From assembly GCA_016703265.1 (NCBI GenBank), contig JADJCK010000014.1, forward strand, positions 29,312 to 93,311: 64,000 nt of DNA, read 5' to 3'. This stretch comes from a bacterium (GTDB lineage Bacteria > Krumholzibacteriota > Krumholzibacteriia > LZORAL124-64-63). The position numbers and the translations under genes are program-made. Shown one piece after another: positions 29,468 to 39,636 of the stretch (the stretch's first letter is position 1; each line of letters opens with the position of its first letter). The notes beneath the pieces are model-generated. The model did not search any database. It saw only the letters and a program-made list of their open reading frames with translations, and was not told where the DNA came from.

Positions 29468-29700
29468 GCGCTCCCTCCAGGGCAGGTTGATGCCGTACCG
29501 GCAGGGGCCGGCTTGGCGTATTTCGAGGGACCGCAGGGTGGATGATAATAGCGATAAATCCCGTCCGCAATCATACGATTGCGCAACTGATGGACTGGGT
29601 CGCACAGGAGCGGAATCCGGCGGGGACGTCCGCACCGGCAAAGGAACCGCCCCGCCACCTTGCGGCAGCGGGGCGATATCCGTCATTGCGTGGGCCGGAA

Positions 29701-30039
<339 letters not shown>

Positions 30040-30396
30040 GGTCGTCTCTCCAAATGCCGGCTGTCCGGCTTACAAGCGCGCAGGGCCGCCGGCCACTTCC
30101 GGCGTGACCCCTTGCGCTTCCATCGGGCCCGGCCGGTGCCGGACCGTATCCCCCGGGGGCCGGGGAAATCCTGACCTCCGAGCCCGGCGCCGGCAGGCGG
30201 GCGGACCGGAAGTGGAAAACAGCCTTGAAAAACACCCATGGACGTTATCGCAAGTTCCGGACCATTTCAAGCGATTTACGCTCCCCGGGCGGTGTCCGAA
30301 CCTGGCAATAGGGGCCTTTGCGGGGACCGAATGGCCTGATCGGGCTTGGTCCCGCGGCACCCAGCGGTTATGCTCCCCGGCAACCGGAGGATTCGT
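30040..30396. other. Gene-free spacer holding the RRM gene leader and a candidate promoter
   Basis: This 357-bp spacer separates divergent genes. On the minus strand TTGAAA (30265-30270) with TAACGT 17 bp later (30242-30247) may form the RRM promoter, which would leave a 5' leader of about 195 nt. The leader is GC-rich and contains several possible stems; I see no known riboswitch. Nothing coding is supported. Confidence 0.4.
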
Positions 30397-30597
30397 GTGC
30401 TGAAGTTCCTGCTGTGGTGCATCCTGTTCGTCCTGTGCTGGCCGGTGGCCGTGCTGGGACTGTTCCTTTATCCTCTGGTTTGGTTGCTGCTGATCCCGTT
30501 CCGGCTCGTCGGCATCACTGTCGGAGCCGTGTTGGCTCTGTTCAAGGCCATCATCACCCTGCCTGCCCGCATCCTGGGGCAGCGTCCCGTCAAATAG
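30397..30597 (+). CDS. Small hydrophobic membrane protein
   Basis: The 66-residue protein is almost wholly hydrophobic: residues 3-55 form two membrane segments separated at YPLVW, with a basic end (LPARILGQRPVK). GTG 30397 has GGAGG 6 bases before. The sequence is not recognised. It lies 44 bp upstream of the desaturase gene on the same strand, so it may be cotranscribed with it. Confidence 0.65.
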   Translation: MLKFLLWCILFVLCWPVAVLGLFLYPLVWLLLIPFRLVGITVGAVLALFKAIITLPARILGQRPVK

Positions 30598-30641
30598 GCA
30601 GGACGCAACCACCAACATCGGCGTTCGACCGAGGAGATAGC

Positions 30642-31700
30642 ATGACGGAGTCGCCGCGCCTGCGCGCGATGATCGATAAGGCCACCCTGTCGCGGGAGAT
30701 CGCGCCTTTCGGCCGGTCGGACGCGCGCAAGGGGATCTGGCAGATGGTCAACACGCTGGTCCCCTACCTGTCGCTCCTGGCCTTCATGGTCTACACGCGC
30801 CTGCAGGGCTGGCCCTACCTGGTGACGTTGATCCTGGCGCTGCCGACCGCCGCATTGATGATGCGCGTCTTCATCTTCTTCCACGACTGCTGCCATGACT
30901 CGTTCTTCGCGTCGCGCCGGGCCAACCGCATCGTGGGCACCATCACCGGCATCCTGACCTTTACGCCGTTCGACGACTGGAAGTACTCGCACATCAAGCA
31001 CCATACGACCGCCGGCGACCTGGACAACCGCGGCACGGGCGATGTCTGGACGATGACGGTGGAGGAGTATCTGGCCTCGTCGCGCCGCAAGCGCCTCGGC
31101 TACCGGCTCGTGCGCAATCCGTTCTTCCTGTTGCTGATCGTCCCGTTCTACCTGTCGCTCATCGCCTACCGCATCCCGCGGCCGAGCGCGGGGCGCGCCG
31201 CCGTCCTGAGCGTCCTGTTGAACGACCTGGCGCTGGTGGCGATCGGCGTCGTGGCCAGCCTGACGTTCGGGCTGCAGAACTACCTGCTGGTGCAGCTGCC
31301 GGTGATCGTCATCGCCTGGACCGTGGGCGTGTGGCTGTTCTACGTGCAGCACCAGTTCGAAGGCGCGCACTGGAGCCGCCACGAGGAGTGGGAGCCGATC
31401 GAGGCCGCGTTGATGGGCAGTTCCTACTACAAGCTGCCGCGGGTGCTGCAGTGGTTCACCGGCAACATCGGGCTGCACCACATCCACCACCTGCGCCCGC
31501 GCATCCCCAACTACCACCTGCAGGCATGCCAGGATTCGGTGCCGACGCTGCAGCACATCGAGCCGCTGACGCTGCGACGCAGCCTGCGGTCGATGGCCAT
31601 GAACCTGTGGGACGAGCGGCAGCAGAAGCTGGTCAGCTTCCGCGCGGTCAAGGGACTGCCGCGGCGGCGGGAATGGCGAACAACCTCGCCGATGCGGTGA
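30642..31700 (+). CDS. Membrane fatty acid desaturase
   Basis: The 352-residue di-iron membrane enzyme has the three histidine boxes HDCCH (81-85), HIKHH (117-121) and HHIHH (279-283). Hydrophobic segments at about 35-80, 160-175 and 190-235 fit the usual four-helix layout. It belongs to the DesA/delta-12-like acyl-lipid desaturases, inserting a double bond in membrane lipids. GAGGAG precedes the ATG. Its last 53 bp overlap the convergent radical SAM gene. Being next to an RRM protein, a cold-response link is possible but speculative. Confidence 0.9.
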   Translation: MTESPRLRAMIDKATLSREIAPFGRSDARKGIWQMVNTLVPYLSLLAFMVYTRLQGWPYLVTLILALPTAALMMRVFIFFHDCCHDSFFASRRANRIVGTITGILTFTPFDDWKYSHIKHHTTAGDLDNRGTGDVWTMTVEEYLASSRRKRLGYRLVRNPFFLLLIVPFYLSLIAYRIPRPSAGRAAVLSVLLNDLALVAIGVVASLTFGLQNYLLVQLPVIVIAWTVGVWLFYVQHQFEGAHWSRHEEWEPIEAALMGSSYYKLPRVLQWFTGNIGLHHIHHLRPRIPNYHLQACQDSVPTLQHIEPLTLRRSLRSMAMNLWDERQQKLVSFRAVKGLPRRREWRTTSPMR

Positions 31701-34230
31701 TGCGGGCCTGATCCGCGGGCTCGGGCAGGGCGAAGGCCTCGCGGCAGAAGGTCTCGGGCTCGAAGCGCTCGCCGGGAACGACTTCCACCTCGCAGCCGCC
31801 GTCCGGCAGCTGCCTTTGCGAATAGTCCAGGACGAGCTTCTTGCGCAGTGAATCGCGCGCCACCTCGCAGCGGCAGCCGGGACCGTCCGGCAGCCGCCGC
31901 TGCACGTAACGGAGGTGGTGTGCGGCCAGCCAGGCCGGGCCGTCGGCCGCGAACGGGGCGGCGAAGGCCAGCCGTGGCTGCGGCAGGTCGGCGACATTGC
32001 CGCCGAGGAGTCGGCCCCACGGGGCAAAGGCCGCGTTCACCCCACTCACAAACACTTCGTCTTCAAGGCAGCGGGCCTCCACGCGCGCGGCGCCCGCCGT
32101 CGTCCAGAACAGGCCCAGGCGATCGTGTCCCACCAGGCGGCACGGGAGATCCTTCAGGCTCCACCGTGAACTGCCGGGACCGCGGAAGGTGTCAACCAGT
32201 TCGCCGTCGGCCAGCATGAAGGCGCGACCGAGCGCCGCCGCCACGTAGCCGCGCGACAGTCCGGCGGCGGCCGGCCCAAGGTCTACGGCGAACGTCACCT
32301 CGCGGCGGTCGCGGCGCGCGGCCAGCACGCGGCGCCGGATCGCGGGCACTTCGGCGTCGCCGGCACGCGCCGAACGCGGCGGTCGCACGGCGCGGTCGGC
32401 AGGGGCGGCCGCAGCGACGGCCGGCCCGGCCGGGGCGTCGAGCCCGCGCAGGCTGAGCGCATGCACGCGGCGCACCGGTTCCTCGGCCGTGCCGAGGACC
32501 GCGGGCGGCCGCTGCGACGGGCCCGCCCCCTCCGCGTGCGGGGCGTCCCCCAGGCCACCCTCGCGGGCGAGCCGGTCCAGGAAGTCGACCTGGAAGTCGT
32601 GCGTGATGGCGTCGTAGTAGACGAAGCCGTGCGCCCGCACGGCGGCGACCACGGCGCGCCACACGGCCCGCGCATCACCGTCGGGGGTGTACGGTTCGCT
32701 GGCCGGCGCCGCCGGATGCCGCCCGCTGACCAGTGCCTGCGAGACAATCGCCTCGGGATCGCGCGCGGCGGCCCGCACCTGGAACCCGGCGCGCTTGATG
32801 GTGACGGCCATGCGACGCACGACCTGCGCCACCTGGGCCGGCGAAGGCGGCGCCTCGAAGACGAGGGGCGTGGAAGGGAAATGCACCAGCGGGGTGATGG
32901 AGAAGATGATGCGCGGCCGCCGGCCCTGGCCCGCCAGCTCCTCGCGAAACCAGGCCAGCAGGGCGGCGAACTCGGCGAAGTCGTCGTCGCGCTCGCGACC
33001 GGTGGCGATCAGGAAGATCTTCACCTGCCGCAGCGGCGCCGCGGCGATGGCCACCAGGGCCCGACGCAGCTTCGCATCCTCGAGCCGCTTGTTCAGGTAG
33101 GCGCGCAGGCGGTCCGAGATGCCCTCCATGCCGCAGGTGATGCTGGTCTTGCCGACGGCGTGCATCAACTCCAGCATGCGCGGGTCGCCGGCCAGCTGGT
33201 CGAAGCGCTGGCTCTTGAGGCCCAGCCGGTCGAAGCGCCCGCTGAGCCGGTCGATGATGCCGCGGATGTCCTCGTGCATGTCGAAGTTGAAGCTGAAGAT
33301 CTCGGCACGATGGGCGCCCGACCACGCCTTGAGTTCGCGGGCGCGCGCATCGATGTCGTCGCCGGGCACGCTGCGGTATTGCGGGTGCAGCCACGACTCG
33401 TAGCAGAAGCTGCATTTCCAGCGACAGCCCTCGGTGACCGGCACCGTGACGATGCCGGTGCGCGCCGGGTCATAGCTCACGGGCATCGCCGAGGCCGGCG
33501 GCAGCGGCGTTGCGGCCCCGGCGGCGGCCGGAGCGCGCGCAGCAGGCGTTGCGGCCGTGGGGGTGCCGGGCAGGATGAAGCCGCTGATATCGACCAGCGT
33601 CGCGAGGATCGCGCGCTTGTCCAGCCCGCGGGCACGTCCTTCACGGCAGCGGCGGAACATCTCACTGATGGCATCGTGGCGGTCGCCGACGAAGATGCCG
33701 TCGACCCCGGCCTCGTCGCCGTACAGCGCCGCGGCTGCGCCGACACTGGCGCCGCCGGCGATGACGAGCGGCGACGTGGCATCATCCAGCCGTTCTTCGC
33801 GGTGGGTGGGAATGCCGCTGCGCAGCAGCATCGCCGCCAGGTTCACCGTTTCCTGCGGCACCGAGAGGGAGACCGCCAGGCAATCGAAGGCGCGTACGCC
33901 GTGCTTCGTCTGCGTGCCCAGCAGCCAGGGCACGCCGTCTTCCGTCATCATCTCGCCGTCGCGCGGCGGGGGCAGCCAGGCCAGGTCGGGATAGACGCCG
34001 TCCAGCTGGGCCAGCAGCGCGTGGATCAGCAGGTGCGAAGTCGAGACGGCGGTATCGCGGTACGTCGACAGGCGCGTCACCAGCACGCGGTACGGACGCC
34101 GCTCCCACTCGGCAGGCGGCACCGTATTGAGCTCGCCTCCGCGCAGCCAGACACCGCCGGCGCTGAGCAGCGGCCAGCGGGCGGCGTACCAGTCCGTGAA
34201 GTCGGTGCGATGCCCGGCGTGATCGTTCAT
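31648..34230 (-). CDS. B12-binding domain radical SAM protein
   Basis: The 860-residue protein has a Rossmann-like B12-binding-type N-terminal half (about 60-200; FDCLAVSLSVPQETVN, PLVIAGGASVG), then a radical SAM core with CRWKCSFC at Cys269/273/276. Further motifs are FSFNFDMHEDI and TSITCGMEGISDRLRAYLNK. The part after residue 620 is Ala/Pro/Arg-rich and then a beta-rich domain (about 660-860) that I do not recognise. Related B12/SAM proteins methylate or rearrange unreactive carbons; the substrate is unknown. The start at ATG 34228-34230 has no obvious ribosome site, so it is uncertain. It is convergent with and overlaps the desaturase gene. Confidence 0.82.
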   Translation of the reverse strand: MNDHAGHRTDFTDWYAARWPLLSAGGVWLRGGELNTVPPAEWERRPYRVLVTRLSTYRDTAVSTSHLLIHALLAQLDGVYPDLAWLPPPRDGEMMTEDGVPWLLGTQTKHGVRAFDCLAVSLSVPQETVNLAAMLLRSGIPTHREERLDDATSPLVIAGGASVGAAAALYGDEAGVDGIFVGDRHDAISEMFRRCREGRARGLDKRAILATLVDISGFILPGTPTAATPAARAPAAAGAATPLPPASAMPVSYDPARTGIVTVPVTEGCRWKCSFCYESWLHPQYRSVPGDDIDARARELKAWSGAHRAEIFSFNFDMHEDIRGIIDRLSGRFDRLGLKSQRFDQLAGDPRMLELMHAVGKTSITCGMEGISDRLRAYLNKRLEDAKLRRALVAIAAAPLRQVKIFLIATGRERDDDFAEFAALLAWFREELAGQGRRPRIIFSITPLVHFPSTPLVFEAPPSPAQVAQVVRRMAVTIKRAGFQVRAAARDPEAIVSQALVSGRHPAAPASEPYTPDGDARAVWRAVVAAVRAHGFVYYDAITHDFQVDFLDRLAREGGLGDAPHAEGAGPSQRPPAVLGTAEEPVRRVHALSLRGLDAPAGPAVAAAAPADRAVRPPRSARAGDAEVPAIRRRVLAARRDRREVTFAVDLGPAAAGLSRGYVAAALGRAFMLADGELVDTFRGPGSSRWSLKDLPCRLVGHDRLGLFWTTAGAARVEARCLEDEVFVSGVNAAFAPWGRLLGGNVADLPQPRLAFAAPFAADGPAWLAAHHLRYVQRRLPDGPGCRCEVARDSLRKKLVLDYSQRQLPDGGCEVEVVPGERFEPETFCREAFALPEPADQARITASARLFAIPAAAAVP

Positions 34231-34573
34231 GAAGGCGAAGATGAGGCCCCGGCGTCGCGGGGGAAACCGGAAAAGTCGCGACGGGCAGGCGGGGCTGCCC
34301 GAACGGTGTTCGAGGCCCCTCGCCCGCCGGCGACGGGACAGCCAAGGCCGTGTGCAGCCAGCAGTTGAGTTGGGTGCGCGGGTGGCTCGCGAATGAAGGC
34401 GCATTATCAGGCCGCAGGCATGGCGATGCGGGCGGCCGCGCAGGGCAGGTCCTTTGCCGGACCGATTCGAAATGTGGTACCCTTTGTCGAGGCAACCGGA
34501 GCGCACGGACGCGCCCCGCAGCGTAAGGTACACGCTCACGCCACGCTCCATCACCCCGCACCGGAGGCCATGC
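34231..34573. other. Divergent spacer with candidate promoter for the C25 peptidase gene
   Basis: This is 343 bp without a supported gene. TTGCCG (34454-34459) and GTACCC (34477-34482) are 17 bp apart about 90 bp before the peptidase start; the -10 is poor. No convincing minus-strand promoter is visible for the radical SAM gene. Confidence 0.35.
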
Positions 34574-37500
34574 ATGTTCAGCCGCGCCCCTGGCATTCGT
34601 TCCCTGTTGGCGATATTCGGAGCCGCCCTGATGTGGGCCGCCTCCACCGTTCCGGCATGGGCCGCATCGTCGCCTGCCGGCGCCGTCATCCACGAATCCG
34701 GATTCGACATCGCCCGACTGGCCTGGCGGCCGGACACGAACGGCGGCGTAGCCGTCGAACTGCCGGACACACGCCTGCTGCCGGAGCCGGGCCGGCTGCT
34801 GATCCCGGTACGGCACCATCTGCTGGTGGTGCCTGCCGACCGGAGCGTCGAGAGCATCAGCATCGAGCCCATCGCCACGCACCCGGTGAAGGCCCCGGAC
34901 CGCCTGGCGGTCGCAGGCGATGTGTTCACCACGCGGGGCGGGAAGCTGGCCACCGGCGATGCCGGACCCGCGACGGACTGGGCCGTGGCCCATTCCGTTC
35001 AGTGGTGGCGGGGCTACCAGCTGGTGACCGTGACCGTGGCGCCGCTGCGGCCGCTGGCCGGCGATGATGCGACTGCGTGCGAGTTCCTGGATGCCTATGC
35101 CGTGCGGGTGTCCTACGGTGCGGATGGCGGCCGACAGGAACGCGCCGTGCGCGAACGTCGGGTGCCTGGCGAGGCCGAGGAAGCCCGTCGCACGTTGGAG
35201 CAGCTGGTCGACAACGCCGACGCATTGCCGCTGATCGCGCGCCAGGACGGCGCCGACGTGGCCGTGCCGGCCGGCGGCTTCCAGCCCGACAAGACGCCGA
35301 GCCTGTCCGGCAGCCCCGTGACCTGCCTGATCATCACGAACGCGGCGCTGGCCCCCTCTTTCCAGGTGCTGGCCGACTACCGCACCGCGCGGGGCATGCC
35401 GACGGTCGTGGCCACCCGCGAGTACATCGCCGCGAATTTCCGCAACGGCTCCGACATCCAGGAGACCATCCGTCTCTACATCCGCGACGCCTACGAGAAA
35501 TGGGGCGTGCAGTACGTACTGCTGGGCGGCGATTCGGAGGTCATTCCCCCGCGCATCATCTACAACAGCCTGTATCCCCCGAACAGGTACACGGCAATCC
35601 CCTGCGACCTCTATTTCGCCTGCCTCGACGGCAACTGGAATGCCGACCCCGATGCGAACTTCGGGCAGCCGGCGCGCTACGAGAATCCGGGCGATCTGGT
35701 CGATTTCGCCGAGGAGGTCTACCTGGGCCGCGCCCCGGTCGACAACACGACAGAGGCAGACCTCTTCGTGCAGAAGGTCATCAACTACGAATCGCAGGCG
35801 GCCGGCGCCGCGTGGACGAACCGGGTGCTGTTCGCGGCCGAGGTGCTGTTCCCCGAGACCTACACCCCGGGGACGACGATCTTCATGGACGGCGCCAGCT
35901 TCGCTGACGAGCAGGTGAACAACCTTGTCGGTCCGTGCACGGACATGGAAACCCTCCGGATGTACGAGACCGACGCCCTGTTCCCCCGCGACCTGCCGCT
36001 GACGCGCGCCACCCTGATCGACTCCCTCAACACCGGGCACTACGGCGTGGTCAACCAGATCGGGCACGGGTACTTCTTCAACATGTCGGTGGGCGATGCC
36101 GATTTCATGACCACCGACGCCGACAACCTGACGAACGGCGACCACCAGTTCCTCCTGTTCGGGCTGAACTGCGCCTCGGCAGCCTTCGACAACAGCTGCC
36201 TGATGGAACGCTTCCTGCAGAACCCGAATGGCGGCGCCGTCTGCGCGCTCGGCTCCGTACGCGAAGCCTTTCCCACCGCGGCGAACTACTACCAGCAGGA
36301 ATTCTTCTCGCAGATGTACTGCCTCGGCGAGTATCGTGTGGGGCGCCTGATGGCCCTGAGCCGCCTGCCGTTCCTGGCGGCGACCGTGGACAACTACCTT
36401 GATCGCTGGACATACGAGAACTACACGCTGCTGGGCGATCCCGCCCTGGCGTTGTGGAGCGCCGCACCGAAGGCCATCACCGTGACGGCGCCGGCGAGCA
36501 TCGCCGCCGGCCAGAGGAACGTGGCCGTGACCGTGACATCGGGCGGCACCCCGGTGGCCGGCGCGCAGGTTTGCCTGGCCAAGGCCGGCGAGGAACTGGT
36601 CTGGGGCACGACCAATGCCGCCGGACAGGTCACGCTGGCCTTCCTGGCGCCCAGCGCCGGCACGGCCGTTCTGAAGGTGACCGGCCGCGACCTGGCCGCG
36701 CACTCCCGCTCCATCCCCGTGACCCTGAGCACCCGCTACCTGAAGATCACCGGCCTGCCCCTGGCAGACAACGGCACGGGTGGCAGCATCGGCAACGGCA
36801 ACGGCGTCATCGACGCCGGGGAGCGCATCGCCTTCACGCCAACGTACGTGAATTCGGGCACCTCATCCGCCACGAGCCTGCGTGGCGCGCTGACGACCAC
36901 CACGCCGGGAGTGACCGTGGTGACGGCCAGTGCCGCGATGAGCAATGCCGCGGCAGGTGCGACGACGGCGACCACGGCGCCGATCCTCGTCGATTTCGCC
37001 AGCAGCCTTCCCGATGGGCACCCGATTCTGTTCCGCTCGGATGTGTGGTCGGGCGCGACCCACTGGTTCTCGGAGATCACGATCCCGCTGAACGCACCCG
37101 AGCCCGAGGTCGACACGCTCGACTGGCAGGACACGGCCTGGGGCAACGGCAACGGCATCGTCGAGAACGGCGAACGGGTGGCCGTCACCGTCGACGTGAA
37201 GAATTTCGGCGCCGGCGCCTCGGGAACGCTGACCGGCCGGCTGCGGACGGCCAGCCCGAACGTGGTCCTGCACGACACGCTGGCCACGTGGACCTCGCTG
37301 GGGCTGCTCGGGCACGGCACGGCCGGCGCACCCTTCTCGCTGGCGCTGGCCGACACCGCCCAGGACGGTTCGGCGTGGCTGCTCATCCAGGATGGGTACG
37401 GACGCCAGATGCGGCACGACTTCACCCTTCGCCGTCCGGCAGTGCCGACCGACCTCGAGGCCACGACCGAACTGGGACCCGACACGATCGCGCTGACCTG

Positions 37501-39409
37501 GGATCCCCCGACCGGACCGGTGGTCTACGGGTACAACGTCTACCGCGCGAATGCCGCGTCGGGCCCCTGGACGCGCGTCAATCCGGATGTGGTGGCCGGC
37601 GTCTGCACCTTCACCGACACCGGCCTGCCCCTGCTGACACCCTTCCACTACCGCGTGGTGGCCGTGGATTCGACGCGTGTGCCCGGCCCTGCCTCGACGG
37701 TGATCAGCCTGTCGACGGCACCGGGCGAGATGGATGGCTTCCCCGCCGCCTTCAACGGCGAGACGAGCGGCCCGCTGGCCGTGGGCGATGTCGACGGTGT
37801 CGGCGGGTCGGAAGTGGTACTCGCCAGCAGCCAGGTCTGGGCCTGGCACCACGACGGCACCGAGTTGCGGGACGGCGACGGCCAGGCCCTCACGCTGGGC
37901 CAGTTCTCGAACTTCCCCATTGGAGCGCTGGCGGAGTTGTCGGCCGTGGCCATGGGCGAACTGGACGGCGTGCCGGGCCAGGAGTTCATCGTCAGCCAGC
38001 GCAGCCCCGAGGCCAAGGTGCACATCTTCAAGGCCGACGGCAGCGAACTGCCGGGCTGGCCGCGCGCGTTGACGGGCACCGCCGGCAACCCCTTCAACTG
38101 GGCAGCCCCGGCGATCGGCGACATTGACGGCGACCACCAGCCCGAGATCGTGGTCAACACCCTCAACGGCGTCGTCTGGGCCTGGAACGTGGACGGCAGC
38201 GAGGTCCTCGACGGCGACACCGATCCCGCCACGAACGGTGTCCTCTACATCCGGCCGGGCGCCACCTGGGAATGGTCGCGCAGCGGGCCGACGCTGGTCG
38301 ACCTGGACGATGACGGCGCCAGGGAGATCGTCTTCGGCACCAAGAACGACGCGAGCGGCCAGAAGCGGCTGATGGCCCTGCGTCACGACGGCGCGTTTCC
38401 GCCCGGATTCCCGCGGGTGGTCAACGGCTCGGTCCATTCCGATATCGCGTGCGGCGACCTGGACCGCGACGGCCGGCCGGAGCTCGTCTTCTACGACAAC
38501 TGGCGCTATGTCTACGCCGTGAAGCACGACGGCACGGACTATCCCGGCTACCCGCGCCTGATGCCGTACAACGCGAGCGGCGAATGGGTGAACAGCCCGG
38601 CGCTCGCCGACCTGGACGGCGACGGCTGGCTCGAGATCATCTACACGCCGAATTCCACGGGCCTCAGTGCGAAGCTGGTGGTCCTCAGCACGAAGACCAG
38701 CGACGGCACGTCGGGCCTGGTCAAGTCCGGCTGGCCGGTGGACCTGCCCGGGTCCTCGGAAGCAAGCCCTGTCGTCGGCGACCTGGACGGCGACGGCGTG
38801 CCTGAGATCATCCAGGGCATCGGCGGCGGCGACATCGGCGCCCCCTACAACCTGTACGCCTACCACGCGAACGGCCTGCTGATGAACGGCTTCCCGATCA
38901 CGTTGAGCGGGCCGGTGCGCACGTCGCCGGTGGTGACCGACCTGGACGGCGACCTGGACGTGGACCTGGTCTACGCCGGCTGGGATTTCCGCTGCCATGT
39001 CTGGGACCTGCCGTTCGCGCACAGCCCGTTGGTGGCGTACTGGCCGACCTACAAGGGCAACATGAAGCGCGACGGGACCCTGTCGTCACCGGGCGTCTCG
39101 GCCGTGGATGGACGCGAGATCCCTTCGGCGCCGCTTGCCCTCGGGCTGCCCTACCCGAATCCGTTCAATCCGTCGGTGTCGGTGCAGATGTACCTGGATT
39201 CCACGCGCGCGGTGACCCTGGCCGTCCACGACGTGCGGGGCCACCGTGTGCGCACGCTGTATTCGGGTCGCGTGGACGCCGGCTGGCGCACCGTGGTGTG
39301 GGACGGGCAGGACGATGCGGGGCGCGGCGTGGCCAGCGGCATCTATTTCCTGCGCGCGGAAAGTCCCGGCACCACGACCCTGGTTCGCAAGCTGGCCCTG
39401 GTCCGCTGA
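34574..39409 (+). CDS. Gingipain-like C25 cysteine peptidase with Ig, Fn3, FG-GAP repeats and FlgD-like tail
   Basis: The 1611-residue exported protein has, in order: a signal peptide (about 1-32), a propeptide-like region (to about 240), a C25 catalytic domain (about 245-635) with His498 in NQIGHGYF and Cys533 in LNCASAAF, Ig/CARDB-like beta domains (about 640-950), an Fn3 domain (about 955-1045; PTDLEATTELGPDTIALTW), FG-GAP/VCBS-type repeats (about 1050-1510; repeated DLDGDG motifs likely binding Ca2+), and the terminal FlgD-like domain from YPNPFNPSVSV. Gingipains cut after Arg or Lys; specificity here is unknown. ATG 34574 follows GGAGG by 6 bases. The repeats may form a beta-propeller for substrate capture. 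A strong terminator follows. Confidence 0.9.
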   Translation: MFSRAPGIRSLLAIFGAALMWAASTVPAWAASSPAGAVIHESGFDIARLAWRPDTNGGVAVELPDTRLLPEPGRLLIPVRHHLLVVPADRSVESISIEPIATHPVKAPDRLAVAGDVFTTRGGKLATGDAGPATDWAVAHSVQWWRGYQLVTVTVAPLRPLAGDDATACEFLDAYAVRVSYGADGGRQERAVRERRVPGEAEEARRTLEQLVDNADALPLIARQDGADVAVPAGGFQPDKTPSLSGSPVTCLIITNAALAPSFQVLADYRTARGMPTVVATREYIAANFRNGSDIQETIRLYIRDAYEKWGVQYVLLGGDSEVIPPRIIYNSLYPPNRYTAIPCDLYFACLDGNWNADPDANFGQPARYENPGDLVDFAEEVYLGRAPVDNTTEADLFVQKVINYESQAAGAAWTNRVLFAAEVLFPETYTPGTTIFMDGASFADEQVNNLVGPCTDMETLRMYETDALFPRDLPLTRATLIDSLNTGHYGVVNQIGHGYFFNMSVGDADFMTTDADNLTNGDHQFLLFGLNCASAAFDNSCLMERFLQNPNGGAVCALGSVREAFPTAANYYQQEFFSQMYCLGEYRVGRLMALSRLPFLAATVDNYLDRWTYENYTLLGDPALALWSAAPKAITVTAPASIAAGQRNVAVTVTSGGTPVAGAQVCLAKAGEELVWGTTNAAGQVTLAFLAPSAGTAVLKVTGRDLAAHSRSIPVTLSTRYLKITGLPLADNGTGGSIGNGNGVIDAGERIAFTPTYVNSGTSSATSLRGALTTTTPGVTVVTASAAMSNAAAGATTATTAPILVDFASSLPDGHPILFRSDVWSGATHWFSEITIPLNAPEPEVDTLDWQDTAWGNGNGIVENGERVAVTVDVKNFGAGASGTLTGRLRTASPNVVLHDTLATWTSLGLLGHGTAGAPFSLALADTAQDGSAWLLIQDGYGRQMRHDFTLRRPAVPTDLEATTELGPDTIALTWDPPTGPVVYGYNVYRANAASGPWTRVNPDVVAGVCTFTDTGLPLLTPFHYRVVAVDSTRVPGPASTVISLSTAPGEMDGFPAAFNGETSGPLAVGDVDGVGGSEVVLASSQVWAWHHDGTELRDGDGQALTLGQFSNFPIGALAELSAVAMGELDGVPGQEFIVSQRSPEAKVHIFKADGSELPGWPRALTGTAGNPFNWAAPAIGDIDGDHQPEIVVNTLNGVVWAWNVDGSEVLDGDTDPATNGVLYIRPGATWEWSRSGPTLVDLDDDGAREIVFGTKNDASGQKRLMALRHDGAFPPGFPRVVNGSVHSDIACGDLDRDGRPELVFYDNWRYVYAVKHDGTDYPGYPRLMPYNASGEWVNSPALADLDGDGWLEIIYTPNSTGLSAKLVVLSTKTSDGTSGLVKSGWPVDLPGSSEASPVVGDLDGDGVPEIIQGIGGGDIGAPYNLYAYHANGLLMNGFPITLSGPVRTSPVVTDLDGDLDVDLVYAGWDFRCHVWDLPFAHSPLVAYWPTYKGNMKRDGTLSSPGVSAVDGREIPSAPLALGLPYPNPFNPSVSVQMYLDSTRAVTLAVHDVRGHRVRTLYSGRVDAGWRTVVWDGQDDAGRGVASGIYFLRAESPGTTTLVRKLALVR

Positions 39410-39436
39410 CCGCACCTGCAACCGGGATCCGGCAAG

Positions 39437-39466
39437 GCCGGCCGTGTTCGCGAGAGCACGGCCGGC
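39437..39466 (+). terminator. Intrinsic terminator after the C25 gene
   Basis: GCCGGCCGTG and CACGGCCGGC form a perfect 10-bp stem with a 10-nt loop, followed by TTCTCTTC. It is 28 bp after the stop. Confidence 0.8.
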
Positions 39467-39636
39467 TTCTCTTCATCGGTCACTGCAGACATCCTCGACG
39501 GGACCGTGCCCACTATGCTATCGTTCACGCTCGAGCGGTCGTGACGTGGCCGCGGGCGGCAGGACGTCCGAGCCCAGGTTCCGGAACGTCGCACCCGCCC
39601 TTGACTGACCTCCCAGCCGTGAAAGGCCGCCCTCAC

